A stretch of DNA of 64,000 nucleotides from an uncultured Cyclobacteriaceae bacterium (GTDB taxonomy: Bacteria; Bacteroidota; Bacteroidia; Cytophagales; Cyclobacteriaceae), in assembly GCA_947492745.1 (NCBI GenBank), contig CANLOE010000016.1, positions 1-64,000 of the forward strand. The letters run 5' to 3'. How positions within the stretch are numbered: the first letter of the stretch is position 1; each line of letters starts with the position of its first letter. The position numbers were made by a program, and so were the translations under genes. Under the pieces are notes generated by a model. That model did no database searches, was not told the origin of the DNA, and saw only the letters and a list, made by a program, of their open reading frames with translations. This document shows, in pieces, positions 17,998 through 26,224 of this stretch.

Positions 17998-18648
17998 ATG
18001 AAGCAAGAGCGATTTTACATTATTTTTTTTAGTACAGGTATTGTCCTTTTATTGGCATTCTTATGCAGCCTATCAGTACAGGCACAAAGTTACGGAACCA
18101 CTTTAGGGCTGCGTTTCGGTAATAATAACCTGACCCGTACAATAGGCCTGAGCATGCAGCACCGTATCTTCAAAAAAGCAACCCTTGAAGGCATCGTACA
18201 ATCGGACTTTAGCAATAATACTACCGCCCACGCCCTTATCGAACAGCATCACGGTTTTCTGACAAAACGTTTTAACATCTATGCCGGTACGGGCATAGCC
18301 TTGGGCAGCGAGGAGAGCGAGGTAAAAGACCCTATGACCAAAGAACTGGTACGCACTTTTGGCAATGCCACTGTGGGTGTCGATTTGATTCTGGGGATAG
18401 AATTCACCCTTTTGCACTATAACTTTTCACTGGATTATAAGCCTAACTTCAATATGGTAGGGCGAGAAGAATGGTACCGCGGTCAAGTTGGATTTTCGGC
18501 ACGTTCGGTACTGGTCACAGGCGCAAAACAGAATAAAAAAAGGCGTAAAAGAGCTAGGGGCAGAAAGAAAAAACAAAAAACAAAAGATAAGGAAGAAACA
18601 CCTCTATTCGGAGATTTCTTTCAAAAAGTATTTAAAAAGAAAAACTAA
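17998..18648 (+). CDS. Predicted secreted/outer-membrane beta-barrel-like protein with basic tail
   Basis: No family recognised with confidence. The 216-residue product has a signal peptide (hydrophobic core FFSTGIVLLLAFLCSLSV, then QAQS). Residues 30-175 show alternating beta-strand patterns (TTLGLRFGNNNLTRTIGLSM, NFSLDYKPNFNMVGREEWYR) like small outer-membrane barrels, with a gap between barrel strands rich in charged residues. Residues about 178-200 are strongly basic (KKRRKRARGRKKKQ), which is odd for a barrel and may sit in the periplasm or bind anionic polymer. It stands alone between two repeat-rich gaps. Confidence 0.7.
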   Translation: MKQERFYIIFFSTGIVLLLAFLCSLSVQAQSYGTTLGLRFGNNNLTRTIGLSMQHRIFKKATLEGIVQSDFSNNTTAHALIEQHHGFLTKRFNIYAGTGIALGSEESEVKDPMTKELVRTFGNATVGVDLILGIEFTLLHYNFSLDYKPNFNMVGREEWYRGQVGFSARSVLVTGAKQNKKRRKRARGRKKKQKTKDKEETPLFGDFFQKVFKKKN

Positions 18649-18788
18649 AGAAGGCATATCAGGATTATCAGAGGTATCACTTTAATCCAAAGTCATGCGT
18701 TCAGTTCACTATGCTGTCTATCTCCATAGGTATTCATGGATCATCGATTTCGCCCTTCTATTACAACTGTAAAAACATCAAATCAATT

Positions 18789-19100
18789 AAGAGCCTGTTT
18801 AAACCCAGATCATGCATTGGAACTTCGTAACGAGGGTTTAAATAGCAATATATCAGGGAGTTTTATTGGATTTTGCATAGCACCGCTATGGTGAATTCAA
18901 AAAACGTAGTACAACGGCCGGTTTGCAGCTATTTAGACCCGCAGTAGATTTTCAATGCATGATCCGGGTTTAACCGTATCTCTTTCATTTTCTTATGTAC
19001 TGCGTAGGATTCGTTGAAATTTCCGCAGATAGCACTGCTATCTTTATGAAGGGAGATGTGGCAGTACAGAAGGGTGAGTATTTCAGGCCATCAGAAGTAA
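18789..19100 (-). repeat. Family A repeat (18798-18974) inserted in a family E repeat
   Basis: The A copy runs in reverse orientation: it shows CATAGCACCGCTATGGTGAA and ends with GATCCGGGTTTAAC. The left flank is AAGAGCCTGTTT and the right flank CGTATCTCTTTCATTTTCTTATG. Joined together these match the start of the intact family E copy at 3346 (AAGAGACTGTTTTAAACTGTATC...). The A element therefore sits within E, at the TTTAAA of E. The rest of E continues to about 19100 (GATAGCACTGCTATC). Confidence 0.85.
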
Positions 19101-19133
19101 AAATGTTAAATTCAGGGATTTCAACAAAGAACT

Positions 19134-19655
19134 TCACTCGTCTTCCAAAGATAACCGAATCTTTGCCAATGCTTTGTGCATCAGTTTTTCTATGGCCTTG
19201 ACCGATACATTTGATACCTCTGCAATTTCTTTGTAAGTCTTTTTTTCAATCCTGTTCAGAAGGTAGACTTCCCTTTGTCTATCGGGCAATTTTGAAATAG
19301 CGGATTCCAAACGCTGCATATATTCTTTTTCCAGCAATAGGAATTCGGGAGATTCGGCACTGGCAGATTTTTGTTGATACATGGTAATATCTGCATGCTT
19401 CATCTTGACCTGCTCATGCCTTTTAACACTAATGCTCAGGTTGTTTGCCACAGTATAGAGATAACTCTTGGCCTTTTCGGGCATGACTTGATCACAATTG
19501 TCCCATAGTTTGACAAAAGCCTCTTGAACTATATCTTCGGCCTGCTCACGGTCTCCAAACTTGTAGTAAAGATAATCACGTAAAAACCTTGCCTGCTCCT
19601 TGAAAAAAGAGGCAAATCGAGATTCTTCGCATATGGAGTTATTGATTTTGGGCAT
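19134..19655 (-). CDS. ECF sigma-70 factor (Bacteroidota FecI-like)
   Basis: From the ATG at 19655 the protein has 173 residues; an in-frame start at 19703 adds a non-conserved tail. Region 2 reads DREQAEDIVQEAFVKLWDNC and region 4 LPDRQREVYLLNRIEKKTYK, then EIAEVSNVSVKAIEKLMHKA, the pattern of FecI-like sigma factors of this phylum. These usually precede a FecR anti-sigma and a SusCD-like outer-membrane transporter pair. Here nothing of that kind follows: downstream is only a repeat cluster, and the next gene on the left runs the other way. It is an orphan, and its regulator and targets are unknown. Confidence 0.93.
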   Translation of the reverse strand: MPKINNSICEESRFASFFKEQARFLRDYLYYKFGDREQAEDIVQEAFVKLWDNCDQVMPEKAKSYLYTVANNLSISVKRHEQVKMKHADITMYQQKSASAESPEFLLLEKEYMQRLESAISKLPDRQREVYLLNRIEKKTYKEIAEVSNVSVKAIEKLMHKALAKIRLSLEDE

Positions 19656-19703
19656 TGTATTTTCACTAATGGTCAAAACTACTATTTTTTTCTTGTAAGA
19701 CAA

Positions 19704-20157
19704 GCCTTGATAAAAGACAAGATATTAGTTTTAAACAATGCATTATAAAAAAAGATTTTTTTGCTTAAAGGGGTAGGGTTATTTTAAACAAGCCCGTTTT
19801 ATATACGCAAACAAGAGTACAAAGAAAACCCCGAAAGATGATACTACTCTTGTAAATCAATTGGATGTTACAGTAGCACTGCACTAATTTAGCACAGCAA
19901 CGCTGTTTTTCACCTCGAAAACAATATCTTAGAAGAGGTGATTTTACCATTTGAGGCATCATGATTTTGGGATGACAGAGGAGATGAAAATCAGATAGTA
20001 TTGAACTCAACGGTTGTGACAAAAGTATATATATAGGATTAGTTTTTCACAAAAAATCAATACCTTTATCATTAGTTAACCAAGGAGTTAAACCCGACTA
20101 GTTGGCCCAGTGGAAATCTTAAGAGTAAATTTTATGTAAATGGTCTACACCTAAGTA
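19704..20157. other. Non-coding stretch between divergent sigma-factor and lipoprotein genes
   Basis: I see no gene here. It should hold the divergent promoters of the two flanking genes, but no clear -33/-7 pair can be assigned. Confidence 0.4.
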
Positions 20158-21378
20158 ATGAAAAAAAAATCAACCATACTACTACTTTTTGCACTGCTGT
20201 GGCTAAGCTATGGTTGTATAAAGGAAGACCTTGAGTTTCCCAACGTGGAACCAAGAGAACTTCCCCCCAGTATTTCATTGATTGCATTACTAGATGCCTT
20301 AGAGAACGATAAGGACGAACATTTGGAGGTATTGAGGGATTTTGTTGATTTTGTATATCCACTCTCCCTACAGTTGAACACTGGCCCCAGGATAGAAGTA
20401 AAGTCCCTAGAGGCATTATTGGATATCGCCAGAAGCCAGAATAAAGACTTTTATGCTCTGGGAGTTCAATTCCCCTTTCAGGTCACTATTTCCGGTGATT
20501 TAAAAACCATTGAAAATGAAAGTGAGTTTGATGTTTTTATTCGTGCATGCGGCGTAACCTCATTCAATGATCAGTTTTTCTCTGATTATCTTCAATGTTT
20601 CGATTTCTCTTACCCGATACAATTGACAGAAGAGAATGGTACAAAAACCACTATCCCTTCATCTGAAGACCTCAATAGGTTCGTAGGTATTCGTACTTTG
20701 GGGTTAGGAGTGGATTTCGCATTTCCTTTTGTTTTAACAAGGCTGGATTCACAAAACAGTCCCATCACTATAAACTCATACAAAGGGTTTTATGAACAGT
20801 TGCGTACCTGTACGCCTATCGTTATCGATGAATGCCCTGAAAATATCAATCTTATCATTACCCCTATTGGTGAAAATGTCTTTCGTTTTGATCTCGGCTT
20901 TGAATTCGCAGGAGGTGATGATAAACTGTTCTGGCAAATCAATGGAGTGGGCAATGCTCAATTTGTCAATGGATGGGAAGATAACTATAATAGAAGCTAT
21001 GAATACCTCTTCGACCCGGGATTGTATGAAGTCTGCATGAAATTGGTAACCCCGGAGTGTCCAGATGGCGTTGAATACTGCCATCCAATAATAGAAGCCA
21101 TAGACCTCTGCCCCGAACTGAGTTTCAATTTTGAAAATATCACAGGAAATACCTATAATTTTTTTGCTGACTTCGAGTCGAAAGACGAAATCGAGTACAC
21201 TTGGATTATATTATTCAAAGAAAACACCTTGTTAGAGGAAGATGAAGGACCTGATGGAGACGATGAACTGGAGTATACCTTTGCGGAACCAGGGGAATAT
21301 CACGTCTTTATTTATAGTGACAATCCGCCCGGTTGTGGCAAGGCGGTATCCTACGAAAGAACCATTGTTATTATCTGA
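20158..21378 (+). CDS. Lipoprotein with PKD-like C-terminal domains
   Basis: A 406-residue protein with a lipoprotein signal (LLWLSYGC, Cys20). Residues 30-230 are of no recognised family and are rich in acidic and aromatic residues. From about 240 the sequence is beta-rich with repeated Cys pairs (TCTPIVIDECPENI, MKLVTPECPDGVEYCHP, IEAIDLCPELSF, NPPGCGKAVSYERT). The final part, ending EYTFAEPGEYHVFIYS, has the aromatic-Asp-Pro-Gly turn pattern of PKD or Ig-like domains. It is probably exposed at the cell surface. It is followed by a decayed lipoprotein gene. Confidence 0.7.
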   Translation: MKKKSTILLLFALLWLSYGCIKEDLEFPNVEPRELPPSISLIALLDALENDKDEHLEVLRDFVDFVYPLSLQLNTGPRIEVKSLEALLDIARSQNKDFYALGVQFPFQVTISGDLKTIENESEFDVFIRACGVTSFNDQFFSDYLQCFDFSYPIQLTEENGTKTTIPSSEDLNRFVGIRTLGLGVDFAFPFVLTRLDSQNSPITINSYKGFYEQLRTCTPIVIDECPENINLIITPIGENVFRFDLGFEFAGGDDKLFWQINGVGNAQFVNGWEDNYNRSYEYLFDPGLYEVCMKLVTPECPDGVEYCHPIIEAIDLCPELSFNFENITGNTYNFFADFESKDEIEYTWIILFKENTLLEEDEGPDGDDELEYTFAEPGEYHVFIYSDNPPGCGKAVSYERTIVII

Positions 21379-21475
21379 TTGTCTTTCGTGCTACCCGTCC
21401 ATTGAACCATTTCCTCCCTTTGGTTCGATAATGCATTTTATTACTACAAGAAATAGGAAAGAAAAATTTATGTTA

Positions 21476-21742
21476 CGAAAAAGAAATTGGGCTTATTTGT
21501 AATCGGTCTTATCTCTTGCGATGAACCTGATGATATGAATATAGATGTAAATCCGGATAATCAAGAAACACCGGAAGTAAGGGCGACAAAGTCAAAGCTG
21601 ATTGGAGAGTGGAAGCTGGCCGTAGTGAAGTAGATGGAAAACTGATAGAGAAGGAAGAGTTCGCTTTTCTGAAAGAATCATCCGGATTTACCCTAGGGCC
21701 ATTACCTGTAATGGTTTCCTATTTTATTTTGAAAATGCCTTA
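21476..21742 (+). pseudogene. Decayed lipocalin-like lipoprotein
   Basis: One frame reads KKKLGLFVIGLISCDEPDD, a lipoprotein signal with lipobox, and continues to SKLIGEWKLAVVK before a stop near 21632. The next frame continues plausibly as VDGKLIEKEEFAFLKESSG. Together they resemble the start of small lipocalin-like lipoproteins (LIGxWKL). No in-frame ATG precedes the signal, though an ATG at 21470 lies one base out of frame. At least two frameshifts or a missing start make this a pseudogene. Confidence 0.55.
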
Positions 21743-21783
21743 ATTGTCTGTGTTCATTAGTCACTCACCGATGGTGAAGTAGC

Positions 21784-21959
21784 ATAAACCCGGATCATAC
21801 GTTGGAACTTCGTCACGAGAGTTTAAATAGCAATAAATCAGGGAGTTTTATTGGATTTAGCATAGCACCGCTATGGTGAATTCAAAAAACGTAGTGCAAC
21901 GACCGATTTGCAGCTATTTAGATCCGCTGTAGATTTCCCAATGCATGATCCGAGATAAA
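21784..21959 (-). repeat. Family A palindromic repeat
   Basis: A complete copy in reverse orientation: AAACCCGGATCATACGTTGG at the left, CATAGCACCGCTATGGTGAA in the middle and AATGCATGATCCGAG at the right. It lies 27 bp beyond the 3' end of the toxin gene at 21987 and may act as its transcript end. Confidence 0.88.
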
Positions 21960-21986
21960 ATTACACGTGAAAAAATCCTTCGCGAT

Positions 21987-24404
21987 TCAATACTTCGGCA
22001 TGGGTTCAGTGAGTTCCGGAAGATATTTTTCCTTTAGGCCGACCACCATTCGGCAATAAGTGCGATAGGCAAATTCATCATCCCCTCTTTTGATGGCATC
22101 AACACAGCTTTCGATAACACGATATAAGTTTTTTAGGATACTTCCGCAATCAGGTCGGGCCTGTATGGCCGAAACAATCTGTGGTGAATGTTCATAGTAG
22201 AGATCGATCAGCTCCTGTCCGTTGGTTTTCTGGAGCAAATAGGTATCTCTGAACGCTCGGAGCAAAGTCAATGCCTCGCAGTCATCATCCATCCCCATAT
22301 ACGTTACACAGGCTGTGGTGATATAACAATGCCCTCTCCTTTGTGGCCGTGCTTGCGCCTGTTGTGCCGCCGCTTTCCTGTCCTCTTCTTCTTTTTTGAG
22401 CTTCTGAACTCCTGTAAGCCATTCTACCTGGACCAACTGCGATATCCAGTTTGGGTCTGTCAATGCTCCTTTCACATCGCTATCCGGTGATATAGGGTCT
22501 CCGCCCTCTCCGTAAAACTCCATCATGAGGGGCATAAATGCCATAGGACCTGTAATCGCGGGCACCATTCCCGGATTAAAGTCATAGCCCCTTTTTTCCA
22601 GGCCTTCTGCGATCTTGCCAATCATAAAATTCAAAAAGCGTTGATTTTTAGGTGCGACCACCAGGTTATTGGATAGATCTCCTTTCATGTACCTGACCAT
22701 GGCTGCAATTCTGGTTTTTTCGGACAGTACCTCATCCGATGTCATTACATCCATGGTGTTGGCCTGGTCCTTGGTCGTTTGTGGTAGTGCCACGTCAGTA
22801 GCTACCTCCAGTTTCGTGGTAAACATTTTACTAAAGGCAGCCCTGATGCCTCTTCCCAGATCATCTTTATCCGCATCCGGGCTCGTCAGGTTTGCCCCTC
22901 CCCTACTTGCAACTGTACTAAGTCCACTTTGCAGGTTGCGCTCCATATCGCCTATATACTGGATATTAGGACCAAAAGCTGGTATTGAGTGGTCATCTGA
23001 CATGGTCATGTCCCAATCGTCAACATTGGCATCGCCCAGATTTAAGTCCACATCCATATAGATACCGCCCTGCTGTAGTAGGATAGAATAGCGTGCCAGG
23101 TCCGACATCATCGTAAAGCCACCTTTGGGGTCTGTATCAGCTTTTCCCAGAGCGATATCATAGGTCGGCTTCACACGTGCGTCGACCACGTTTCCCAAAT
23201 CCCTACGGATAGTAAAGTTCGGGTTTTCGGCCAATGCAGTGACCCGTGCCGCTCCACCCAAAAAACCACATTTTCTGCTGTCTGTCCATAGGATGACCTG
23301 CCAACCTTCTTTGTCATGGACACTAGCGTAGATGGCCTCTATATTCTCCTGTTCTTTAGCGCCCAGGTTATCCCCTACCCAAATCAGGTGTATGGTTTTG
23401 GCCACTTGGACTTTTTCACTATCCCGCTGGTAACGGTTGACGATGGTCTGCACGTTGATGAGGTTTGCCCTGTCTTTCTTCCTTACGGTATATACCAATA
23501 AGCGGTTGAGGTCCTGTCTTCCCGCAGCCTCATTGGCCCTGACATAAGCTTCAATCGCCACCAGATCATTGGTGTCCAGTTCCTGAGTGTTCGTAGGTGC
23601 ATCGGAATAGACCCCCAAGGCTACCCTTTGCACGGTTGGCCCATGCCCTAGTGTAGCCGCTTCTAATCTGCCCGTCGATTTTGCGGATGATGATGTCGGG
23701 TACTGCATTGCTTTTGCTCCCATTACATCGGCCTCTCGCTCTAGAGCCATATCATCATTGATAGGTATGTTTCGGTTCAGGGCACCGTTCTGCTTTACCC
23801 GCCCCTGTTTCTGCTGGACTACATGCCAGGCTTCATGAGGGAGGTGCTGTTCCTGGCCCGGGGCCAAATGGATATGGTTTCCCTGTGCAAATGCATGTGC
23901 CTGTAGCTGTGCAGGTTTACTGGACTGAAAATGAACACGGACATCGTCCATAGCATGGCCCGATAGGTTTTCCAGACCGGACATCAGTGAAAATGGTAAT
24001 GGACGAGTGATGCCCGCCCTTTCGCTGTTCAGTGTTTTATCCTTAGGTGTGTCGACTTTGGCCTGTAAAGGTGCTATATCGATTTTCTTTGCTTGTATCG
24101 TCCCTATAGCTGTGAACGGGCCATTTTGCTGCGAAGACGCTGTCGGTTCGTCTTGGACCGAGTCTCTTTGTAACATTGAAGTGTTGTCAGTGGGGACAGC
24201 TAACTTTTGGGAGAGTTCCTCTTGTGTTGAGGTCGGGGACTTTCGCATTAACTGAGCTATGATCTTGGCCTGAGGTGATCTGTTTTGACCGTTGCGCAGT
24301 TCATCCTGCAATACACTGTTTGGTAGGGCGGGATTATTTTTAGGCTGATGCTGGGCTGATTTGTTATTTCCTTTACTATCACGGTGTTGTTTAGGTATAA
24401 ACAT
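21987..24404 (-). CDS. Predicted eCIS cargo toxin: DUF4157 leader + TcdA/TcdB-like glycosyltransferase + CFI-box-like C-terminus
   Basis: An 805-residue protein in three parts. Residues 1-130 are a polar, Gln/Ser-rich, probably disordered leader. Residues about 134-233 are a DUF4157 (eCIS-core) domain: LPFSLMSGLENLSGHAMDDV, HLAPGQEQHLPHEAWHVVQQ with the HEAWH motif at 190-194, and EREADVMGAKAM. Residues about 336-625 are a sugar-nucleotide glycosyltransferase of the TcdA/TcdB type: TIHLIWVGD, WQVILWTD, MSDLARYSILLQQGG and the metal-binding DVD at 451-453. Residues about 693-795 resemble a CFI-box C-terminal domain (CYITTACV, LLRAFRDTYLL, LYYEHSPQIV). DUF4157 proteins are cargo of extracellular contractile injection systems, and this glycosyltransferase fold inactivates host GTPases in clostridial toxins. 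Delivery and target here are inference: no sheath, tube or spike gene is in the window. Possible orphan cargo. Confidence 0.85.
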   Translation of the reverse strand: MFIPKQHRDSKGNNKSAQHQPKNNPALPNSVLQDELRNGQNRSPQAKIIAQLMRKSPTSTQEELSQKLAVPTDNTSMLQRDSVQDEPTASSQQNGPFTAIGTIQAKKIDIAPLQAKVDTPKDKTLNSERAGITRPLPFSLMSGLENLSGHAMDDVRVHFQSSKPAQLQAHAFAQGNHIHLAPGQEQHLPHEAWHVVQQKQGRVKQNGALNRNIPINDDMALEREADVMGAKAMQYPTSSSAKSTGRLEAATLGHGPTVQRVALGVYSDAPTNTQELDTNDLVAIEAYVRANEAAGRQDLNRLLVYTVRKKDRANLINVQTIVNRYQRDSEKVQVAKTIHLIWVGDNLGAKEQENIEAIYASVHDKEGWQVILWTDSRKCGFLGGAARVTALAENPNFTIRRDLGNVVDARVKPTYDIALGKADTDPKGGFTMMSDLARYSILLQQGGIYMDVDLNLGDANVDDWDMTMSDDHSIPAFGPNIQYIGDMERNLQSGLSTVASRGGANLTSPDADKDDLGRGIRAAFSKMFTTKLEVATDVALPQTTKDQANTMDVMTSDEVLSEKTRIAAMVRYMKGDLSNNLVVAPKNQRFLNFMIGKIAEGLEKRGYDFNPGMVPAITGPMAFMPLMMEFYGEGGDPISPDSDVKGALTDPNWISQLVQVEWLTGVQKLKKEEEDRKAAAQQAQARPQRRGHCYITTACVTYMGMDDDCEALTLLRAFRDTYLLQKTNGQELIDLYYEHSPQIVSAIQARPDCGSILKNLYRVIESCVDAIKRGDDEFAYRTYCRMVVGLKEKYLPELTEPMPKY

Positions 24405-24614
24405 AATATCGGAGGTGATTTTAAAAAAACAGTATCACTAATTTAATAAAAATCAAATATGAAGTCAATTTCAGGTAATTGCTCTATGCTGTTATAAAAT
24501 ATGACTTAAAATAGCTTCATAAAATCAAACCATTGCTGAAGAGGCCTCACGTATTTAGATAAATCACTCGTTCTATTGCATCCTGCCTGAGCGATGGAGG
24601 GATTTTGAGCGTTT

Positions 24615-24868
24615 TAACCCGGATCATGTATTGAAGTGCTTTACACTATTTATAGGCGCGGGATTTCAGAACAGACAGCCTCAGATTGTGCTTTTGAACC
24701 CGCATTATGCATTAGCCCTTCTATTGCAGCCTTAAATATATGTAAATCAGTAAATTGAATGTGTTTTTCGAATTCACCGTAGCGGTGCTACGCTGAATCC
24801 GATAAAACGCCCTGATTTATTGCTTTTTAAACCCTCGTTACAAAGTTCCAACGCATGATCCGGGATAA
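24615..24868 (+). repeat. Family A repeat (24693-24868) preceded by an A end fragment
   Basis: The gap 24405-25112 lies upstream of two divergent genes. A full copy runs from TTTTGAACCCGCATTATGC to CAACGCATGATCCGGGATAAA with core CCGTAGCGGTGCTACG, a compensatory change that keeps the hairpin. A 75-bp fragment starting AACCCGGATCATGTATTG precedes it. I see no gene in the rest of the gap. Confidence 0.82.
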
Positions 24869-25112
24869 ATCCTACGAAACAATCACTATTGAGGCGATTT
24901 CCGTCCCGTCCATCCACAACAAATACCTAATACCAGTGAAAGAAAATCCCTGAAAGTCGGACTACAATATGGGCCGCGAAAATCAGTCAAGGCAGAAGGA
25001 ATTTTCAGTTTTCAACGGCGGATTAAAATAATCCGGGAAATATTGACTTTTCGATTTTTTTTAAATTATTTTGCTTTTAATTATAAAAAAATCCAACTCT
25101 AAGTAATAAAAT

Positions 25113-26057
25113 ATGAGAAACAATATTTTTGGTGTTATCCTGCTGATTTTTTCAGTGACTACCGCTGAGGCACAACTAAATCCCATCAAGAGGTTTGACT
25201 TTCACCTGCTAAAGGATAAGGTACTTTATATCCCCAAATATTCCGAAAGTTCGGATTATGCGAAGCGACTTATCAAAAAAGGGAAGTTTGACAAACTAAA
25301 GGATGTCAACCAAAGGATAGAGGCCTACAACACAATTTGGGAAGAGGCCATGGCAGAGTCTTCCTATGATGCCACTCCCTATGAAATCAAGGAATTTTCT
25401 TGGAACAAATTGGTCAAGGAAAAAAACAAGGAAGCGATGGTGTTGTCCTATAACAGTGATCGATACGGGAATTGGTACGCGCAGATCATGGTCATCACTC
25501 CCAAAAAAAGGGCGATTGCACGAACTGTCATCAATGGTCTGGATCTTTCGAGCAAAGAAGATATCAGGTTGATGATCAACCTGCTCAACCACTCTTTGAG
25601 TACCGCAGCCCAACTTGAAGAGGAGGGAAACAAATCGATAAAAGCAATAAAAAGTAAATACAAGGAATACTTGGTAACCTTTTTTGAGAGAATGAAGGAC
25701 ATGACCTTTTTGGTCCCCAAGAGTGAACATAAAAAACCAAAGAAAGCGGAGCAGAGGAATGCCGACCTGGCCGATGCCCTGAAAGCCTGGCATATCAGTA
25801 AGTACAAGCTGACCTCGAAAAAAGAAGTGGAAGAAAAAAGACTGGAAGGTGATACCGACAGTTACTACTGGAAAAATTTCAATTTTTATACTAAAAGCCC
25901 ACTGATTACCTATCGCCTCAATTATATCCTTACCGCTGAAAAAGATGAAGTTGTCTTTTACTTTATGGGGACGAAACGGTTGAAACCCTCAACTTTGAAG
26001 GAAATACAGACCAAAATCACAAAAAGGGCAATAAGGTTCGGCGCAAAATTGAACTGA
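25113..26057 (+). CDS. Secreted hypothetical protein
   Basis: No family recognised. The 314-residue product has a signal peptide (FGVILLIFSVTTAEAQ). The mature part is basic, with many Lys-rich helices (KKPKKAEQRNADLADALKAW) and a C-terminal aromatic stretch (YYWKNFNFYTKSPLITYRLN). It is probably periplasmic or secreted. It lies 168 bp before two tandem transglutaminase-like genes on the same strand, with which it may share a function. It is divergent from the toxin gene; an immunity role is conceivable but has no support in the sequence. Confidence 0.65.
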   Translation: MRNNIFGVILLIFSVTTAEAQLNPIKRFDFHLLKDKVLYIPKYSESSDYAKRLIKKGKFDKLKDVNQRIEAYNTIWEEAMAESSYDATPYEIKEFSWNKLVKEKNKEAMVLSYNSDRYGNWYAQIMVITPKKRAIARTVINGLDLSSKEDIRLMINLLNHSLSTAAQLEEEGNKSIKAIKSKYKEYLVTFFERMKDMTFLVPKSEHKKPKKAEQRNADLADALKAWHISKYKLTSKKEVEEKRLEGDTDSYYWKNFNFYTKSPLITYRLNYILTAEKDEVVFYFMGTKRLKPSTLKEIQTKITKRAIRFGAKLN

Positions 26058-26224
26058 AAAGGCTACTCCCGATCTTTAACCGTTCATCATCGGTCCAAAG
26101 AATCGTTTCATAAAATTCTTCGGCAAAACCTTATTTGAGCGAACAAATAGATTCCATTCTATAAAGTCGGAAACTTTTCGATGTTTCTATCTCCTTGACG
26201 TTAATCCTGTGGTGTACAATACCT

